64,000 bases of DNA from Archilochus colubris (taxonomy: Eukaryota; Chordata; Aves; Apodiformes; Trochilidae). Numbering within the stretch: position 1 is the stretch's first letter; each line of letters starts with the position of its first letter. The DNA lies in assembly GCA_023079485.1 (NCBI GenBank), contig CM041085.1, positions 94,871,115 to 94,935,114 of the forward strand, written 5' to 3'. The notes below the pieces were generated by a model. That model ran no database searches, was not told the origin of the DNA, and was given only the letters and a program-made list of their open reading frames with translations. The position numbers and the translations under genes are program-made. Below are positions 48,095 through 60,296 of this stretch, piece by piece.

Positions 48095-51000
48095 GTGTTT
48101 CAAATTCTTCTACTTCCAGGAAACTTTAGAATTGTGAAACAAAAGATAAACCAAGGCAATGATGCAGTCTGAATCCAAAATAGTCTGAAATAAAACTATG
48201 AGCTGTTAACCACTTCATTCATCTCAGTCAGGGATGTGGAATTAGGCATTTTTACATGATGGAACATAATCAAATTTTCTATTATCGTGTTTGGGATTTT
48301 ATTTTAACAACATGGATTAGTTACAGTAATTCTACTTAGAGCAATATAATCTCATTCTCCATTTTTATCTTTTTTTTTTTTTTTTGAGTAGCTGCAGAAA
48401 GCAACATGGATTTATGATTTAGCAGACAGGGAAATGTATCTTTGAAATTCAGGTGAGGGAAGAGACTGTACATTCTCAGATTATACTTTTAATAGCCAGT
48501 TATGACTATGTTCTTCAGTCATCCAATGAAAGGGGGAAGTGTTGAAGACGTGGAGTCTAAGAATCTTAACTTACATCAGAAATATCATTTTTTTTTTATT
48601 GTTTTTAAATTAGAAGAATATTCAGATCATGAAGGTTTTCTCCTATATGGAGCCACTGCAGTTGATAAAAAAAGGTTCAACTAACTGGAAAGGCACTGAT
48701 TATGCTGTAGAGGATCAGTAAAAGAATAACCTCATATTGTGCTACCTCTCTTACTTTTCTGATAATTCTAGATCGCATTTTCCATTTTTGCCTTTCTTCT
48801 GAGGGAAAAATAAAAATCTAATATTAATGTCTTCTACTTCGCAACTGAGACTTCAGAATATTTTGTTTATTCTTACCTGCCTGTTACCTTCAGACACACT
48901 ATATGAATGAATCTCATTTCAGAGAAAACTGCCAAACCAAGGACAGAAATAAGAACCATAAGATTTTTATTTTAATTCAGAACCAATTAAGCTAAATTCT
49001 AAACTGTCCTAGATTGTAAAAACAAACAAAAAAAGTATTTCAGAACTTAGGTCCATATATGTTGTTCCCTCTTTGGAGGTAGATATAGAGAGTATACCAG
49101 GTATAGCTAGTAAAGGACAGGTATGTATACAGTAGTTTAGGAATTCTCTCAGGTCAGTAAGTTTCTCCAGCATATTTGTGAAGGACCTTGGGGATGCTGC
49201 TTCCTGCACAGGCAGTGAGCTCCTAATTTCAACATTTCCATTTTGATGACTAGAATAAATGGAATGAAATAGACCTTCACATTTCTATGTGAATGGAAAT
49301 CAGTCCCACAGCCTTCATATCTTTAGTGTCTAGAAGTATAAGTGTTACATTAGGATCTCCAGCTCATAATTGTATAAAAGCCATTCATTTCTTCAATGTC
49401 ACAGTCAACTTAAAAAGCTCTGCTATGGCTATACTAATTTGCAGTCAGTGATGCAATGTACAGAGGGGAAAAAACAGAAAGAAACCTTTAAATTATTTCA
49501 GTAGCTATTTCTCTCCACTGGAATGAGCTTTCATTATCATTCTTCTTGTGCTGATGGTGCATGTAGTATCATAATGAAAAAACACAAAGCTTTAGGCAAG
49601 GGTCCAGTCTACTACACTTACAGTCATTTTAACATTATTTACTTTCATGGAAATCTATAAGTACATAATATTTAATTAGAAGAACAGCACAAAGTAACTG
49701 ATAAGAAAATGAAACTTTTTTTTCTTTTTAATATTTTCTCTGATAGAACTCTTCTCTATTACAGAAACTGATATGGGCATTCACGACCAGACCTCCTCAC
49801 CCACCCAACAGCTGTTATCTGCCATATTGAGGCTGGAAATATTGTGTTTGAGAACAGAGAAGTGATCATGTTGTCTTGTTGCACGTGGTCTGTTCTTAAA
49901 GAACAATTCACTGTCTGGCAGTGTGCTTTTTTCAGAGATACTCTTCTCATGGGCAGCATAAAAGCTACTTCAGCCCCTTATATTTTCTCCAGTTTTGCAC
50001 CAAATTTGTAAAAGAGTTTTCAGGGAGTAGTTTCACACAGAAAATATTGAAAGTCACCACATTTAATGTAGACTTTCCTTATGTAATATTGTAGACCTGA
50101 ATTGTAGAAACAGTTGGAAGTAGAATAACTGCTTTGATAAGTGAACGATCAGTGCAGTGTATGTAGAAAATGTAGATGTAGATGTTGAAAATCTGATGCT
50201 GCTTAAGTGATTGCTGAAAAGAACGAGAAAGTCCATAGCTACTAGTCTCTCAGGAATGTATAAAACGTCAAAGTAACAAAAAATTGCAGTATGAATAGAC
50301 TAACAGGAAAATATGAAAAGATTCTGCAGAGCTGTAATGTGACCTAGAATGTATTGTTTTTTAATAGGGCAGTTATTGTTAAAATGAACATAAAATCATT
50401 GTTTCTGCATGTTGACATGATTCTGAAGCATGGATGACAGTTAGGTAGGAACATATATTACCTTGTGTTGATGTTATCTCCATGAATTATTTAGTGCTTA
50501 GTTAAACTTCTTGCTTTTCTTACCAGTAGCTTCTAGTCATTTTCTGCTACCTGATATTTTATCTAATGGTCAAGCCATGGTATTACCGTGCAGGGAGAAA
50601 GCAATGTCACGCCACCAACAGTATGAGTGTAGAGTGACAGTTTCAAATCAGATGTAAAAAATGTAATAGCAAGAAAAGGTAAATAATCTGGAAATATCCT
50701 TTCCTTTCAAAATAACAGAAAAACAAAACACAAAAAAACAACCAAATAATAGTTTAGATAAGATCAACATTAAAAGCAGAGGATAGTAATTGTTTTTGAA
50801 ACAGCAGAATTAGCACATACAAATGTTGAATTAAACATATCTGTAGGCAAATGGAGTTTCAGAGTATGTCATTTTATATAATACTTTGTAACAAGTTGCA
50901 CTTAGTATAACTTGAGATATTATATCCTTTACTCTCTTATCTCATTGCATTTCTTGTTCTTCTCGGTTTGTAGCTTTATGAGTTTTCTTCAAGTGGCTTC

Positions 51001-52112
51001 CTTTGTCACTCTGTTTCAACAGTTTTTCCTTTAGTTCAGCCTAAGAGAAGAACTTCTCCCTGGTTCTTTTTCCTTCTTGTGTCTGCATTCCTGTATGTTA
51101 GTAACTTATTTTAATTTCATTAAGGTTTTATACTAATGCATTTTTTACATATGGCATTTATACATATGGCATTCCCACCTTATGTTTATTGATACTCAGA
51201 TGAAGCCAAATTTATTTAGTACCTCAGGTCTTGGTCAATGGTTTTAAAAAAGGCACATTATCTCTTTTTTTATTAGTTGGGCTACTGTTACCTTACATCG
51301 ACTTAGTCAAAAATGACTCACTGTCTATTTCCCTCAGGAGATTATTTTTATCCAATATAAAATAAACAAATGTAAGATATTTTGTGATATATATGATATA
51401 ACACAAATTTGGACCCGGTAATTTATACTGATGATTTTAATTTTAATGTTTAAGATACTTATATTAACAATGGTAAAAAATATTTTGAGATGTTACATAT
51501 TTTACCATATGTAACAAAGCAGCACTATGTGGAAAATGCCTGGAGAAAAAAAATTCTACAAATATTAATGACTGTAAAATTTTGGTTTGAAGGTCTAGCA
51601 CCAAAATTTGTGATGAAAGAGAATAATATCACAGAAAGTTTAGGATCTGCCCTGTAGTTAGTACAAACAACCTAAAAGAAGCATGTTACCTGACTTTCCT
51701 CTATTTTAGACAGACTTACTATGTTAGAATGAGTGAAAAATAACCAAATTTCTGTCCTTATCTAGAATCTCATGCTGCTGCCATGGGGTAGGAAGAATTG
51801 ACATTTTCTTGGAAAGTTCTTTTCTCCTGTCCTCCCCTTGGAACCGAATAATCTAAAAAAATAATGACGTTGGGAGCAGACAATGGTGATAGGGGCCATT
51901 TAACTAGGAAAGTCAGAAATAAGCAAAAGGCTGAAAAGTTCTTTGAAGTTCTGTAGGTAGATACTCCCCAGAGTAAGGGAAATGAAGAGGAAGGAGTTTT
52001 TACAATAAACAATTTGGAAAGTATGCTTTTAGAGAGACAGTTACTACAAATTTTAACAAAGACTCAATTAAAACTGTGATATCAGATCAGAACTAGGTTA
52101 AGAGTTTCTATA
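48094..52112. other. AT-rich sequence, no gene recognised
   Basis: A second, shorter T run lies near 48371-48385. No exon, LTR or CR1 end was recognised in this stretch. Confidence 0.55.
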
Positions 52113-52162
52113 AAAATCAAGCTATAGTGTGTGATATATACATGTATATATCACTTGATTTT
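52113..52162. repeat. Inverted repeat with a perfect 24-bp palindromic core
   Basis: Positions 52131-52154 form a perfect palindrome centred on CATG (left half GTGATATATACA). Outside it, AAAATCAA at 52113-52120 is complementary to TTGATTTT at 52155-52162. On the left, ten unpaired bases (52121-52130) separate outer and inner arms; on the right they are contiguous. The result is a hairpin with about 19 paired bases per side and a one-sided bulge. Short AT-rich palindromes arise by chance in such DNA, but the outer arms make this one stronger. It could be a cruciform-prone site or a worn-out foldback element. Confidence 0.75.
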
Positions 52163-54362
52163 AGAATATTTAGATCTCATTTAGGTATGAAATTACACTA
52201 TTTGCAGTGCACATACAATCAGTGAATGTATGCCAGAAAAAGCAAAATACTGTGAACTTTAGAACTGTATAACATCTAACTGCATACTGGAGAAAGCTTG
52301 ATGTTTGCATATGATACAGATTTTACTCTTCATAACCGCAGCATACATAAATCTGAAATTAAAACACACTGATCACTGAAAATAAACCCAACTCATAGGA
52401 AAATGCTAAATCAAATCCAATTAAATAAGTGAATAACCTGTAAGACCATCTTATTTTATTATTTTATTTTGTTTGTAAAAGTAAATTTTACTTCATCTGA
52501 TGAAGTGAATACCTATGGATTATTTACTGTTTTCCTTGAATTATTTGAAGTTCAGAAATTACATGAAGGCATACCTTCAGTAGTATCTCCAGTAAGGTAT
52601 TTTCTGCAGAAATGAGCCAGTTTAACTATTACTGGGTTGAATTAAAATACTGAAATGTTTGCTGAACTATGCATGTAATACCATGTATAAGCATGTATAA
52701 GCACCTCCTGAAGTCACCCTTCATACAGCATTCTGAGGTGTTCTGATTCACCATATGTAGTCAGAAAAAGAGGCCAACTAGAAGAATACAAGAAGAATTT
52801 TATGACTACAAGAAAAGATCCTTAGATCCATGTCTGGAAGTTCTTGGAACTTCTTATGGTTTCTGCCACCATATTAGTGTAAACCGATACCAATGACAAG
52901 GGCAAACAAGAAAGTTCCAGTCTCTTAATGAACCTCTCTTCCATGTTGTTTTGCCCAGGGTGAATATACATACAGTACAGCTTATATGTTAGGAGCTGAT
53001 TTCCTTCACTTCTCAGATTTTTAAGTCTCTTACAGATTTTAGAATTTTATGGATTCTGCTCAGTCTTTCCTACTGCACTACCTTATCCCTCTGTACTGTA
53101 GTTTTTCCGTTTCATAATTTAAAAATTCTCAATAAATTTCTTACTTTGTTCTTTCTGGGAAGTCTTGAAAAGCAGACTTGTAACTACCTCCTTGTTCTTT
53201 AATTCATCATATGGCCTGAGACACAAAAAATATCTCCAAGCCTGAGCAACCTGGGCCTTCCAGCAGCCAACTCTCAGGCTTGTTGCTCTTTCCAGTATCT
53301 ATGCATCATCCATACTTATGATCCGGTGTTCTGACTCCTGGTGCTGACATTCAGACAGACAGACACAGAATAGAGCCCTTTATCCAGGAAAACAGTTATA
53401 AATGTAGTTTAATTAGGAAGTGGGACAGACTGCCACAGGCAGTGACCCCCTCTCTCAGTCTCTGAGATGTCCCAGGGAGCTGCCCTCTCTGGTTCCTGGT
53501 GTTCCCCAGCCCCCTGTGCAAGCTGATGGAGATGGACCTTTACATAACCTAACAATGGTCACTTCGTTGTGGAGAAAACATTACAATGTTGATATAAGGT
53601 GGGAAGAATTTTTCATGAAACAAATTTTAAGGCATATTACTTTGTACAGCAATATATATGTTGTCATTTTAAGATAATAAAACCTCTTTTCCAAATACAT
53701 AGATTCTGTAAATGAACTTATTCAAATTATCTAATCACTTAATACTCTCTCGTAACTCCTTAGTGGAAAAATTTTCCTGGAAGAGGTACTGCATTCTTAT
53801 AGCAGAGTCAATCTACAGCATTACTCTCTAGTATTTTTATAGCTTGTGTCTATTCTTTTTAAGTGTGTCTTGATTTTGCTGAGCTAGGACCATAGGGTCA
53901 ATTCTCTGTTCAAGAAACTGCATTTTTTAGAAGACTGCATCACCCTCTTCAGTGAAAACAGAGTTCAAAAGACACATTGTTTTAATTTGTGGCCAGCCAT
54001 GGTATATAGGTTTCCATAGTGATCAAAGTCTTTGGAGTTTTGAGTTAGCTGGGTGGTAAATCTATGAGGATTCTAGGACAGCTGACCCAAGCTGGCCAGC
54101 AAAAGTTATCCATACCATAAATGTCACACTCACTATAAATTGGAAAGTTTGCTGAGAAAAGGTTTCCTTCTTAAATGGTCACCTTTCAAGAGGGTCTCAC
54201 ACATCCTTCTTCTCCCTAAGCCTACTCTCCCACTTGTAGTGACCATTGCACATTTTCTGGAGATGTGATGCTCACAGTGTTTGACATGTGACATTCACTG
54301 CTACAAAGTGGGCAGCTTGTCTTGCCAAGGCAAGGTTGAGCATAACTTTGTGTTTTTATATC
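52163..54362. other. AT-rich sequence with one GC-richer patch
   Basis: No gene was recognised. A GC-richer patch at about 53330-53540 contains GACAGACAGACA and a CTCTGAGATGTCCCAGGGAG block. It may be an old LTR remnant, but it did not match either LTR family in this window. Confidence 0.45.
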
Positions 54363-54368
54363 AATGTT
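54363..54368. repeat. Target site duplication, left copy (AATGTT)
   Basis: AATGTT immediately precedes the LTR and is found again exactly at 54689-54694 after it. Confidence 0.85.
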
Positions 54369-54688
54369 TGTAGAGAAACAAGATGAAACAGGTGCCTCGA
54401 ATTGCCAGTGAGTGGGTGTGAGTCCACCTGTGCCTGATTAGGACAGGCCCCTATTGGGCATGAGCAAGATCAGGGGACCAATAAAGGTGGGACACACACC
54501 CACAGAGGAAAGCTCAGCTCCCTCTGGTGTGAGGCATGGAGAGCCTGGCAGCTCGTCGAGCCTCTGGAGCAAGAAAGGCTCTTCCTGCTACACTTCTACC
54601 CCGGAAGCACTGTGTGTGGTGGCTGGAGTCCTGGAAGAGACCAGCAGCTTGTCGAGCTTCAGGAGCAAGAATGGCTCCTCCTGCTACA
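54369..54688 (+). mobile_element. 320-bp solo LTR (plus strand)
   Basis: The element begins TGTAGAGAAACAAGATG and ends TCCTCCTGCTACA, with TG...CA termini and an exact 6-bp duplication, AATGTT, on both sides. Its first half matches the nested LTR at 6187-6506 (blocks GTGCCTGATTA, GGGCATGAGCA and CCAATAAAGG). The 3' half is different and contains a 45-base direct repeat, at 54548-54592 and 54644-54688, offset by 96 bases. Both copies of the repeat end in CCTGCTACA, the LTR terminus. There is no retroviral coding sequence beside it, so it is a solo LTR of an ERVK-like family. Frames inside it are not genes. Confidence 0.88.
54480..54485 (+). promoter_or_regulatory. AATAAA element in the 320-bp LTR
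   Basis: AATAAA sits about 112 bases into the LTR, in a position conserved with the copy at 6187-6506. It could be the retroviral polyadenylation signal or a TATA-like core element; sequence alone does not decide which. Confidence 0.45.
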
Positions 54689-54694
54689 AATGTT
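54689..54694. repeat. Target site duplication, right copy (AATGTT)
   Basis: Exact second copy of the sequence at 54363-54368. Confidence 0.85.
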
Positions 54695-55624
54695 AGTATC
54701 AATAACAGGTAACTTGGGGATAAACAAGGCCAAACCTCCAGACTATTTTATCTTTACTGGAGAATTTCTAAACTAGGGAAATTTTCACTCTACATTTCCA
54801 ACTGCGTATTGCTGGCTGCCATCTTGATGTCCTTCGTGACATTAAGGAAGTACCATAACATGATTTTACCTTCTTTTTAATGTACAGTGATATAAAGTTT
54901 ATAAGAAAACTAATAAATCAATTTAAATGACTACTGATGTGACTCTAAGTCTTATTAAATTAATACTTCCAGAACAATGACATGAAGATACCATCTCAAT
55001 CTAAAATGATCCAAAATCGGGTTGGTGTTTACATTTTTTATACATTCAGATGCTACCATGAATATCAAGGGGTTTTGTAAATAGGACTGTTTTGACTACC
55101 ACTGATTTTCTTATCCACTTAATCATTGTCCACTTCTCCAAGGAAGAACTAAATTGTTTCTTTATAATAAGCAAAATAACCCCCTGGGCAGCATTGGTTT
55201 GAATTTGTGGTTGAAATTTTATCTTTGATATCCACATGTCAACCTGGAATACATAGAAATGCTGTAATGTCCCTCAAAAATAATTTTCCAGTCAGGTTCA
55301 GAATTATAATTTCAGTTTCAGTGGCAAATCTATATATTATAAATTTATAAGAAGGCTATCATTAATAAATGAGTGATAAAAACAGCTTAGGTGATATTTA
55401 ATGAATTATCATCTTCATTATTGCTTTGTTATCTGCAGAAATTGGAAATCTTTCCAGCAAAATAAGAAGTTGTTAGGAGACAATATATGAAAGTCTATAC
55501 TCCATCCTGTATCATAATACAGAAATGCAAGACAATGTACTTTCTGGGATTGCTAGTGGGAAGTAAGCTGGGTCTTGGTCAGTGGGTGGGTGGTTGCATT
55601 ATGCATCACTCGTGTGTTTTCTAA
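54695..55624. other. AT-rich sequence, no gene recognised
   Basis: No supported feature between the LTR and the ATT-type repeat. Confidence 0.5.
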
Positions 55625-55735
55625 TGTTTATTATTATTATTAATTATTATTAGTGCTATTGTTATTGCTGTTGCTATTGTTGTTATTGTTATTATTGCTA
55701 CTATTATTATTTCATTTATTATAATTATTATTTAA
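55625..55735. repeat. Degenerate (ATT)n / (TTG)n microsatellite
   Basis: An imperfect trinucleotide tract is dominated by TTA/ATT units with GTT and GCT interruptions. Confidence 0.85.
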
Positions 55736-57269
55736 TTTTCTCTCAATTAGTAAAGGGCTTTTATCTCATTCTGCAAGTCTCCTTAGCCCTCCAGCTCTCT
55801 TCATCCTTCCCACAGCAGGGGAGCATAAGTAGCAGCTGCATGGTATTTAGTGGCCTGCCAGGTTAAACTATGACACAACATATTGTGTTTTTTACACAAA
55901 AGACTTATTTAGTAAAGTAAGAAAAAGAAAACTATCACTTCTGACTTCTATACTTTAACTGACAGTGCTAAGTTCAGCCTCCCTCAGCGACAGAATCCAA
56001 TATGAGATATTAAGAGGATAAATGACAGCTCAAGATATTGTATCAAACAGATCAATAAACCACCAGTATTTGACTTAGTTTCTGCTTGTTTCTAAGCTGA
56101 AAAATAAATTCTAAGTAATATTTAAAGACATCAACCAATATTAACTCACTTATTATTTAATGTCAAGTCTGAGAATATTCATTTTCAGAATAATTTCTTG
56201 TAAAGTGATTAATTATTCTTTGGAGAAATATAATTTATGTATCCTTCTCAAACATTTTCACCAACAAAGCATAAATATGTAAAACTCATAAATACCGATA
56301 AATGAGAGCTTTCTTCTATTATTTGTAATGGCAAAGATTTATTACAAAAGAATATCCTTATTTCGAGTTAGCATATTCAGCATGTTTTTACTATGCTTGC
56401 AATTACTCTTATGTGGCAAATGACATCAGTGGATTTAAGCATAGTCATAAAAAAATTAAAATGTGTAATAAAACAGCAAATAGCTAATAGTATTGGAACT
56501 TTGAGGAGCAATATTAGTATGTAAATATATTTACATAACTAAAAAACCTCACAACGTTACCAAATTCTACTCATGAAACTTCTGAACTCCAGCTCAACTG
56601 GAAGCAGCTACTTCTGAGTTCAAATACAAAATTCTATGTCTGTGCAAGAACCTGTCCATGGCTATAGTGGTTACATAGAAGTCCAAATTGAAGCTAGGCA
56701 TGCCAAGACTTGGCGCCTGTGGGCAACACATGGTCTGAGTGGCTGCCTTGAACTTAAGCATTTGTTTCCACCTGATCATTTTATAAGCTACAGTCGGAGG
56801 CCTAAATAAATCCCCGAGGACTTTGATTTGACCTAATGATACCAATAATCATAGAAGATAAAAAAATCTTTAACATTAAACATCTGCTTTCAAACTAGTC
56901 TAAAGTAATAGATGGAAACTATGAGAGAAAAGAATCTGTATACAGATTTCTGCTATGGCTCACGTACCAGGGAGACTAAAAAACAGGGCTATGTAGTCTC
57001 AGATGGCAGATGTAAATCTGAGATAATGCCACTGGGGACAGCAACTGAAAACCATGCATTTGGACAATATCTGATTGCTTTGGTCACAGAATTCCAATCC
57101 TTCTCCTCAGCATTTCCAATTTAGCATTTGGGTATTTATTTGTAGAGCTCTTATATTTGTCTAATTTCCCAACTTGTACTGATGTTCTAACTATGATTTA
57201 ATCCTGTATATTCTACTATCAGAAAGACACCTGAAAGTGAGAGATCGCACCACTCAGACCATAACCCAC
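55736..57269. other. AT-rich sequence, no gene recognised
   Basis: An 83-codon minus-strand frame (56594-56845) has more balanced composition than its surroundings but no recognised motif. No other candidate was seen. Confidence 0.5.
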
Positions 57270-57385
57270 AAGTCATTTTATGAGCTAGCTCTTAATCTCT
57301 CAGTGCTTAAATTCCCCATCTGTAAAATGGGTAACTGAATTTGTCCAAATCATAAGGGGTGTGTAAGGACAACTATGTAAAAGAA
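57270..57385 (+). mobile_element. Probable MIR SINE relic
   Basis: The stretch reads GAGCTAGCTCTTAATCTCTC, then AGTGCTTAAATTCCC, then CATCTGTAAAATGGG (57317-57331). In the MIR consensus the same order is TAGCTGTGTGACC...CTTAACCTCTCTGTGCCTCAGTTTCCTCATCTGTAAAATGGG. The 15-base CATCTGTAAAATGGG is the best-conserved part of MIR. Sequence further downstream (AAGGGGTGTGTAAGGACAAC) fits the following MIR block loosely. MIR predates the mammal-bird split and such relics are sparse in birds. Assignment is by memory of the consensus. Confidence 0.62.
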
Positions 57386-59827
57386 AGATACTGGGGTTAA
57401 GTACCAGACACAGACCGCTATGGAAGATGAAGAATTCCAAAAGCCAAGGTCTCACACTGGAAATGAAGATTGATCATGGACAGATTTAAGAAACAATGTA
57501 GATTCAGGGAACAGCATTGAAGTATATTTCAAGGGTGGAATTTAGGAGAGTAATGGTATAACTTTCACATCAAAGCTTATCTAAAAAATATTCTCAGTGC
57601 TTGCCTACGTTTTTAAAAATACTACAACACATGTTTAATGAAATATAGCAAGAAAATATTAAATGTCTTTTGAAAAATAGTGCAGGACCAGAAAGAAGTA
57701 AAAGAGATGACAAAACCACCAGTCCCTTACATCTATACACAATCTGTTTTTCTAAAGAAAATCATACAATAGAAGAAAATGCAATTTTCAGAACAAACTG
57801 GGAAAGTGTAGAAGGTGTGTATCTTTTAGTGTGATACCTAATTCAAATAATTTCAAACCAATATCTCTGGAATATTTTCAAATTAATATTTTTATGTTGC
57901 TTTTATTTGTAAACTCCTAGGAAAAATAAAATTTATATGCAAATGAAATCATGTGGCTTTCCTCAATCTCAACAGTCAGTATGACTCACCTTTCAGCATT
58001 CTACCCTTAGAAAATTTGATACCAAATTTCCCATTACTCTGGATCATGTTACAGAATGACAGTACTGCAGTCAGGGTGGGAGGAAGAATATTTCTTTCAA
58101 TCTCCCCTGATGATCTATTTCCCAGTTTTGTAAATCACTTTAATATTAATTGAAAGAAGTGACATGTCACAAAATAGTTGTCCCTACTTTTAAGAATTTA
58201 CTTCATAAAGATAGGACTAGAAAAGACATTAAGTTCTCCATCTTTTTGCTCAATTAGAACTACAGCTCTGTTCCAAAGGAAGTGACATTGCTGCTTACTG
58301 GGGATGGCTTTTTATTGCCATATTTTGAAATAGCCCATGTCACATCTGAGACATCTACTCAAAAATCCCATCATCATCTCAGCCTCATGACTAAACCATT
58401 ATATCTGATGCTAAGCAAGACAGCCAGCTTTAAATTCACTTTTTTGAGTTAAATTGAGCTATTATCTACATGGCCCATAAAAATCTCAATTTTTGTGTGA
58501 AAATGAATTAATAAGAATTTTGGAAATCACTGTTGCTAATACCGCCTCCAGATAATAACCCAAATGGATTAATCAATGAAGTAGAAAAACACCGTGTAGA
58601 TAAAGTAGCACCATGCACAGGAGAGCTGACATTGTACTTAGATCTATGAGCCTTAAACAAGGCGATCAAGCAAAAAAATTAACAGATGCCTAAATTTGTG
58701 ATGTAACAAATGGATTAACTGATGTCAGCGTTTTAAACACTGAGAGTAGCTCTTCAGGGTACTGCCCAAAGAAATGTCAGTGTTAAAGTTCATTTATTAC
58801 CACACTGGGGAGATAGAGATTCACTCAGTTACCCTTTGATTTTTGAGCTCAATAGCTTTTACAGAAGCACAGACATTATATAAATGATATATTTTAAATG
58901 GTTTCACATTGATGAGATTAAATATCTCTTGTCAAGATGTGCATTTTAGCTGTTTGACCTAACACTGAATTTCAAAACAGGAAGCGACATTAATATTCAA
59001 GAAGAATGAGAAATTTATTATAAGGAAAACATCAGAAACTTGGATTAAGTTTGAATTTTTCAGATTGTTATGTTTATAGTGGCTAGAAGTAAACTCAGTT
59101 ATCCGTTTTTTTAATATAATTTTTTGTGCCACTGACTGTTGGCACAATGTACTCTCAGTTGTTCCATTGAGGTAATACCACATTTGTTTATTTGAAAGTT
59201 CATTAAATGAAATAATGGACTTACTTCCTGACACAAGCAGAACACTCTCTACATGTTTAAAGTGCTAATTTAATTAGGATATTTACTAAAAATGGCTCCA
59301 CCTAAGAATGTTTATGAAAGTCACTGAAAGGAGATGGCAAAATTTGACAACTACAGTTATTAAAAGGCAAATGATTAAAGCAAGTTACCTTGTTTTTTAG
59401 GTCAGAAAATCAGTTGAGCAAAGACTAGTACTAATAAGTGTGTAAGCCTGACTACTTTGAAACAAATGAGCGAACTGAAATTACTTGATCAAATCCTTAA
59501 GTGGAAGATCTTCATATTTCAAAAATACAGTTCTCATCACAAAGCAAGCCAGAATAGTAAATAGTCCAATAACTGGAATATTTGTCAGTGAATTGAAAGA
59601 TGCACTTTCAAGATGACATAAATCACAGATCAAGGTAAAGACAGAGAGCACTTAAGGATTACCATAAAGAGCAAAAGTGACTTAACGTGGGAAAAATTTA
59701 CTGCCAACTAAAATACATTTGAATAATCACAAACATAGATCAGAAATTAAACAACAGCTTACACCCTCACTCCTTTCTCAGGCTTGACTTTACTCCTTCA
59801 TTCCGAATTCCTCTACTTTACCAAGCA
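57386..59827. other. AT-rich sequence, no gene recognised
   Basis: No coding exon or interspersed repeat was recognised with confidence. Confidence 0.5.
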
Positions 59828-60296
59828 ATGCAGTGGGGACAGGGACTGGGGTCCATAATAGCTCCTCTCTTCTGCTCCTTCCTTCTCATACTTTTCTCCA
59901 TTTCCAACATTGGTCATTCCCTTGGGCTGCAGCCCTTCAGAATAAACCTTCTTCAGCATGGGCTCATCATGGGCTGAAATCCACAGATTTCCACTCCACC
60001 ATGGTCCTCTTCACAGGCTATAGACAAATCTTTGGTTTGGCATCTGGAGCATGTCCTCCCCCTCCTTCTTCTCCCACCTTGGTATTTGCATTCATGATTC
60101 TCATGCTTGGTTTTTCGTCTCCTCACTCCTTTCTGCTAATTGAGCATTTTTACCCCTAAAAAATATGTTCTCATAAAGGTGCAACCAACTTGGCTGCTGG
60201 ACTCATCTATGCTTTGTCGTAGATCCATTGGAGCCAGCTGGAACTATCTGTGTCCAACATGGGTCCACTCCCTGGCTGTTCAAACTATAGAAGGAC
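59828..60296 (+). mobile_element. Decayed ERVL-type LTR fragment (plus strand)
   Basis: Blocks from the same LTR family as 19965-20470 appear in order: CTTCTGCTCCTTCCTTCTCA, then CTTGGGCTGCAGCCCTTCAG, CCACTCCACCATGGTCCTCT, GGCATCTGGAGCATGTCCTC and CCCTCCTTCTTCTCCCACCT. Later CCAACTTGGCTGCTGGACTC and GAGCCAGCTGGAAC correspond to the distal part. The middle of the family's internal repeat array is deleted and neither terminus is preserved. An open frame within (59833-60159) is only a by-product. Confidence 0.65.

Noticed and set aside
47921..48103. Poly-lysine minus-strand frame
   Set aside because: By-product of the 41-base T run.
59833..60159. 108-codon plus-strand frame
   Set aside because: It lies within a decayed ERVL-type LTR and has no protein motif.
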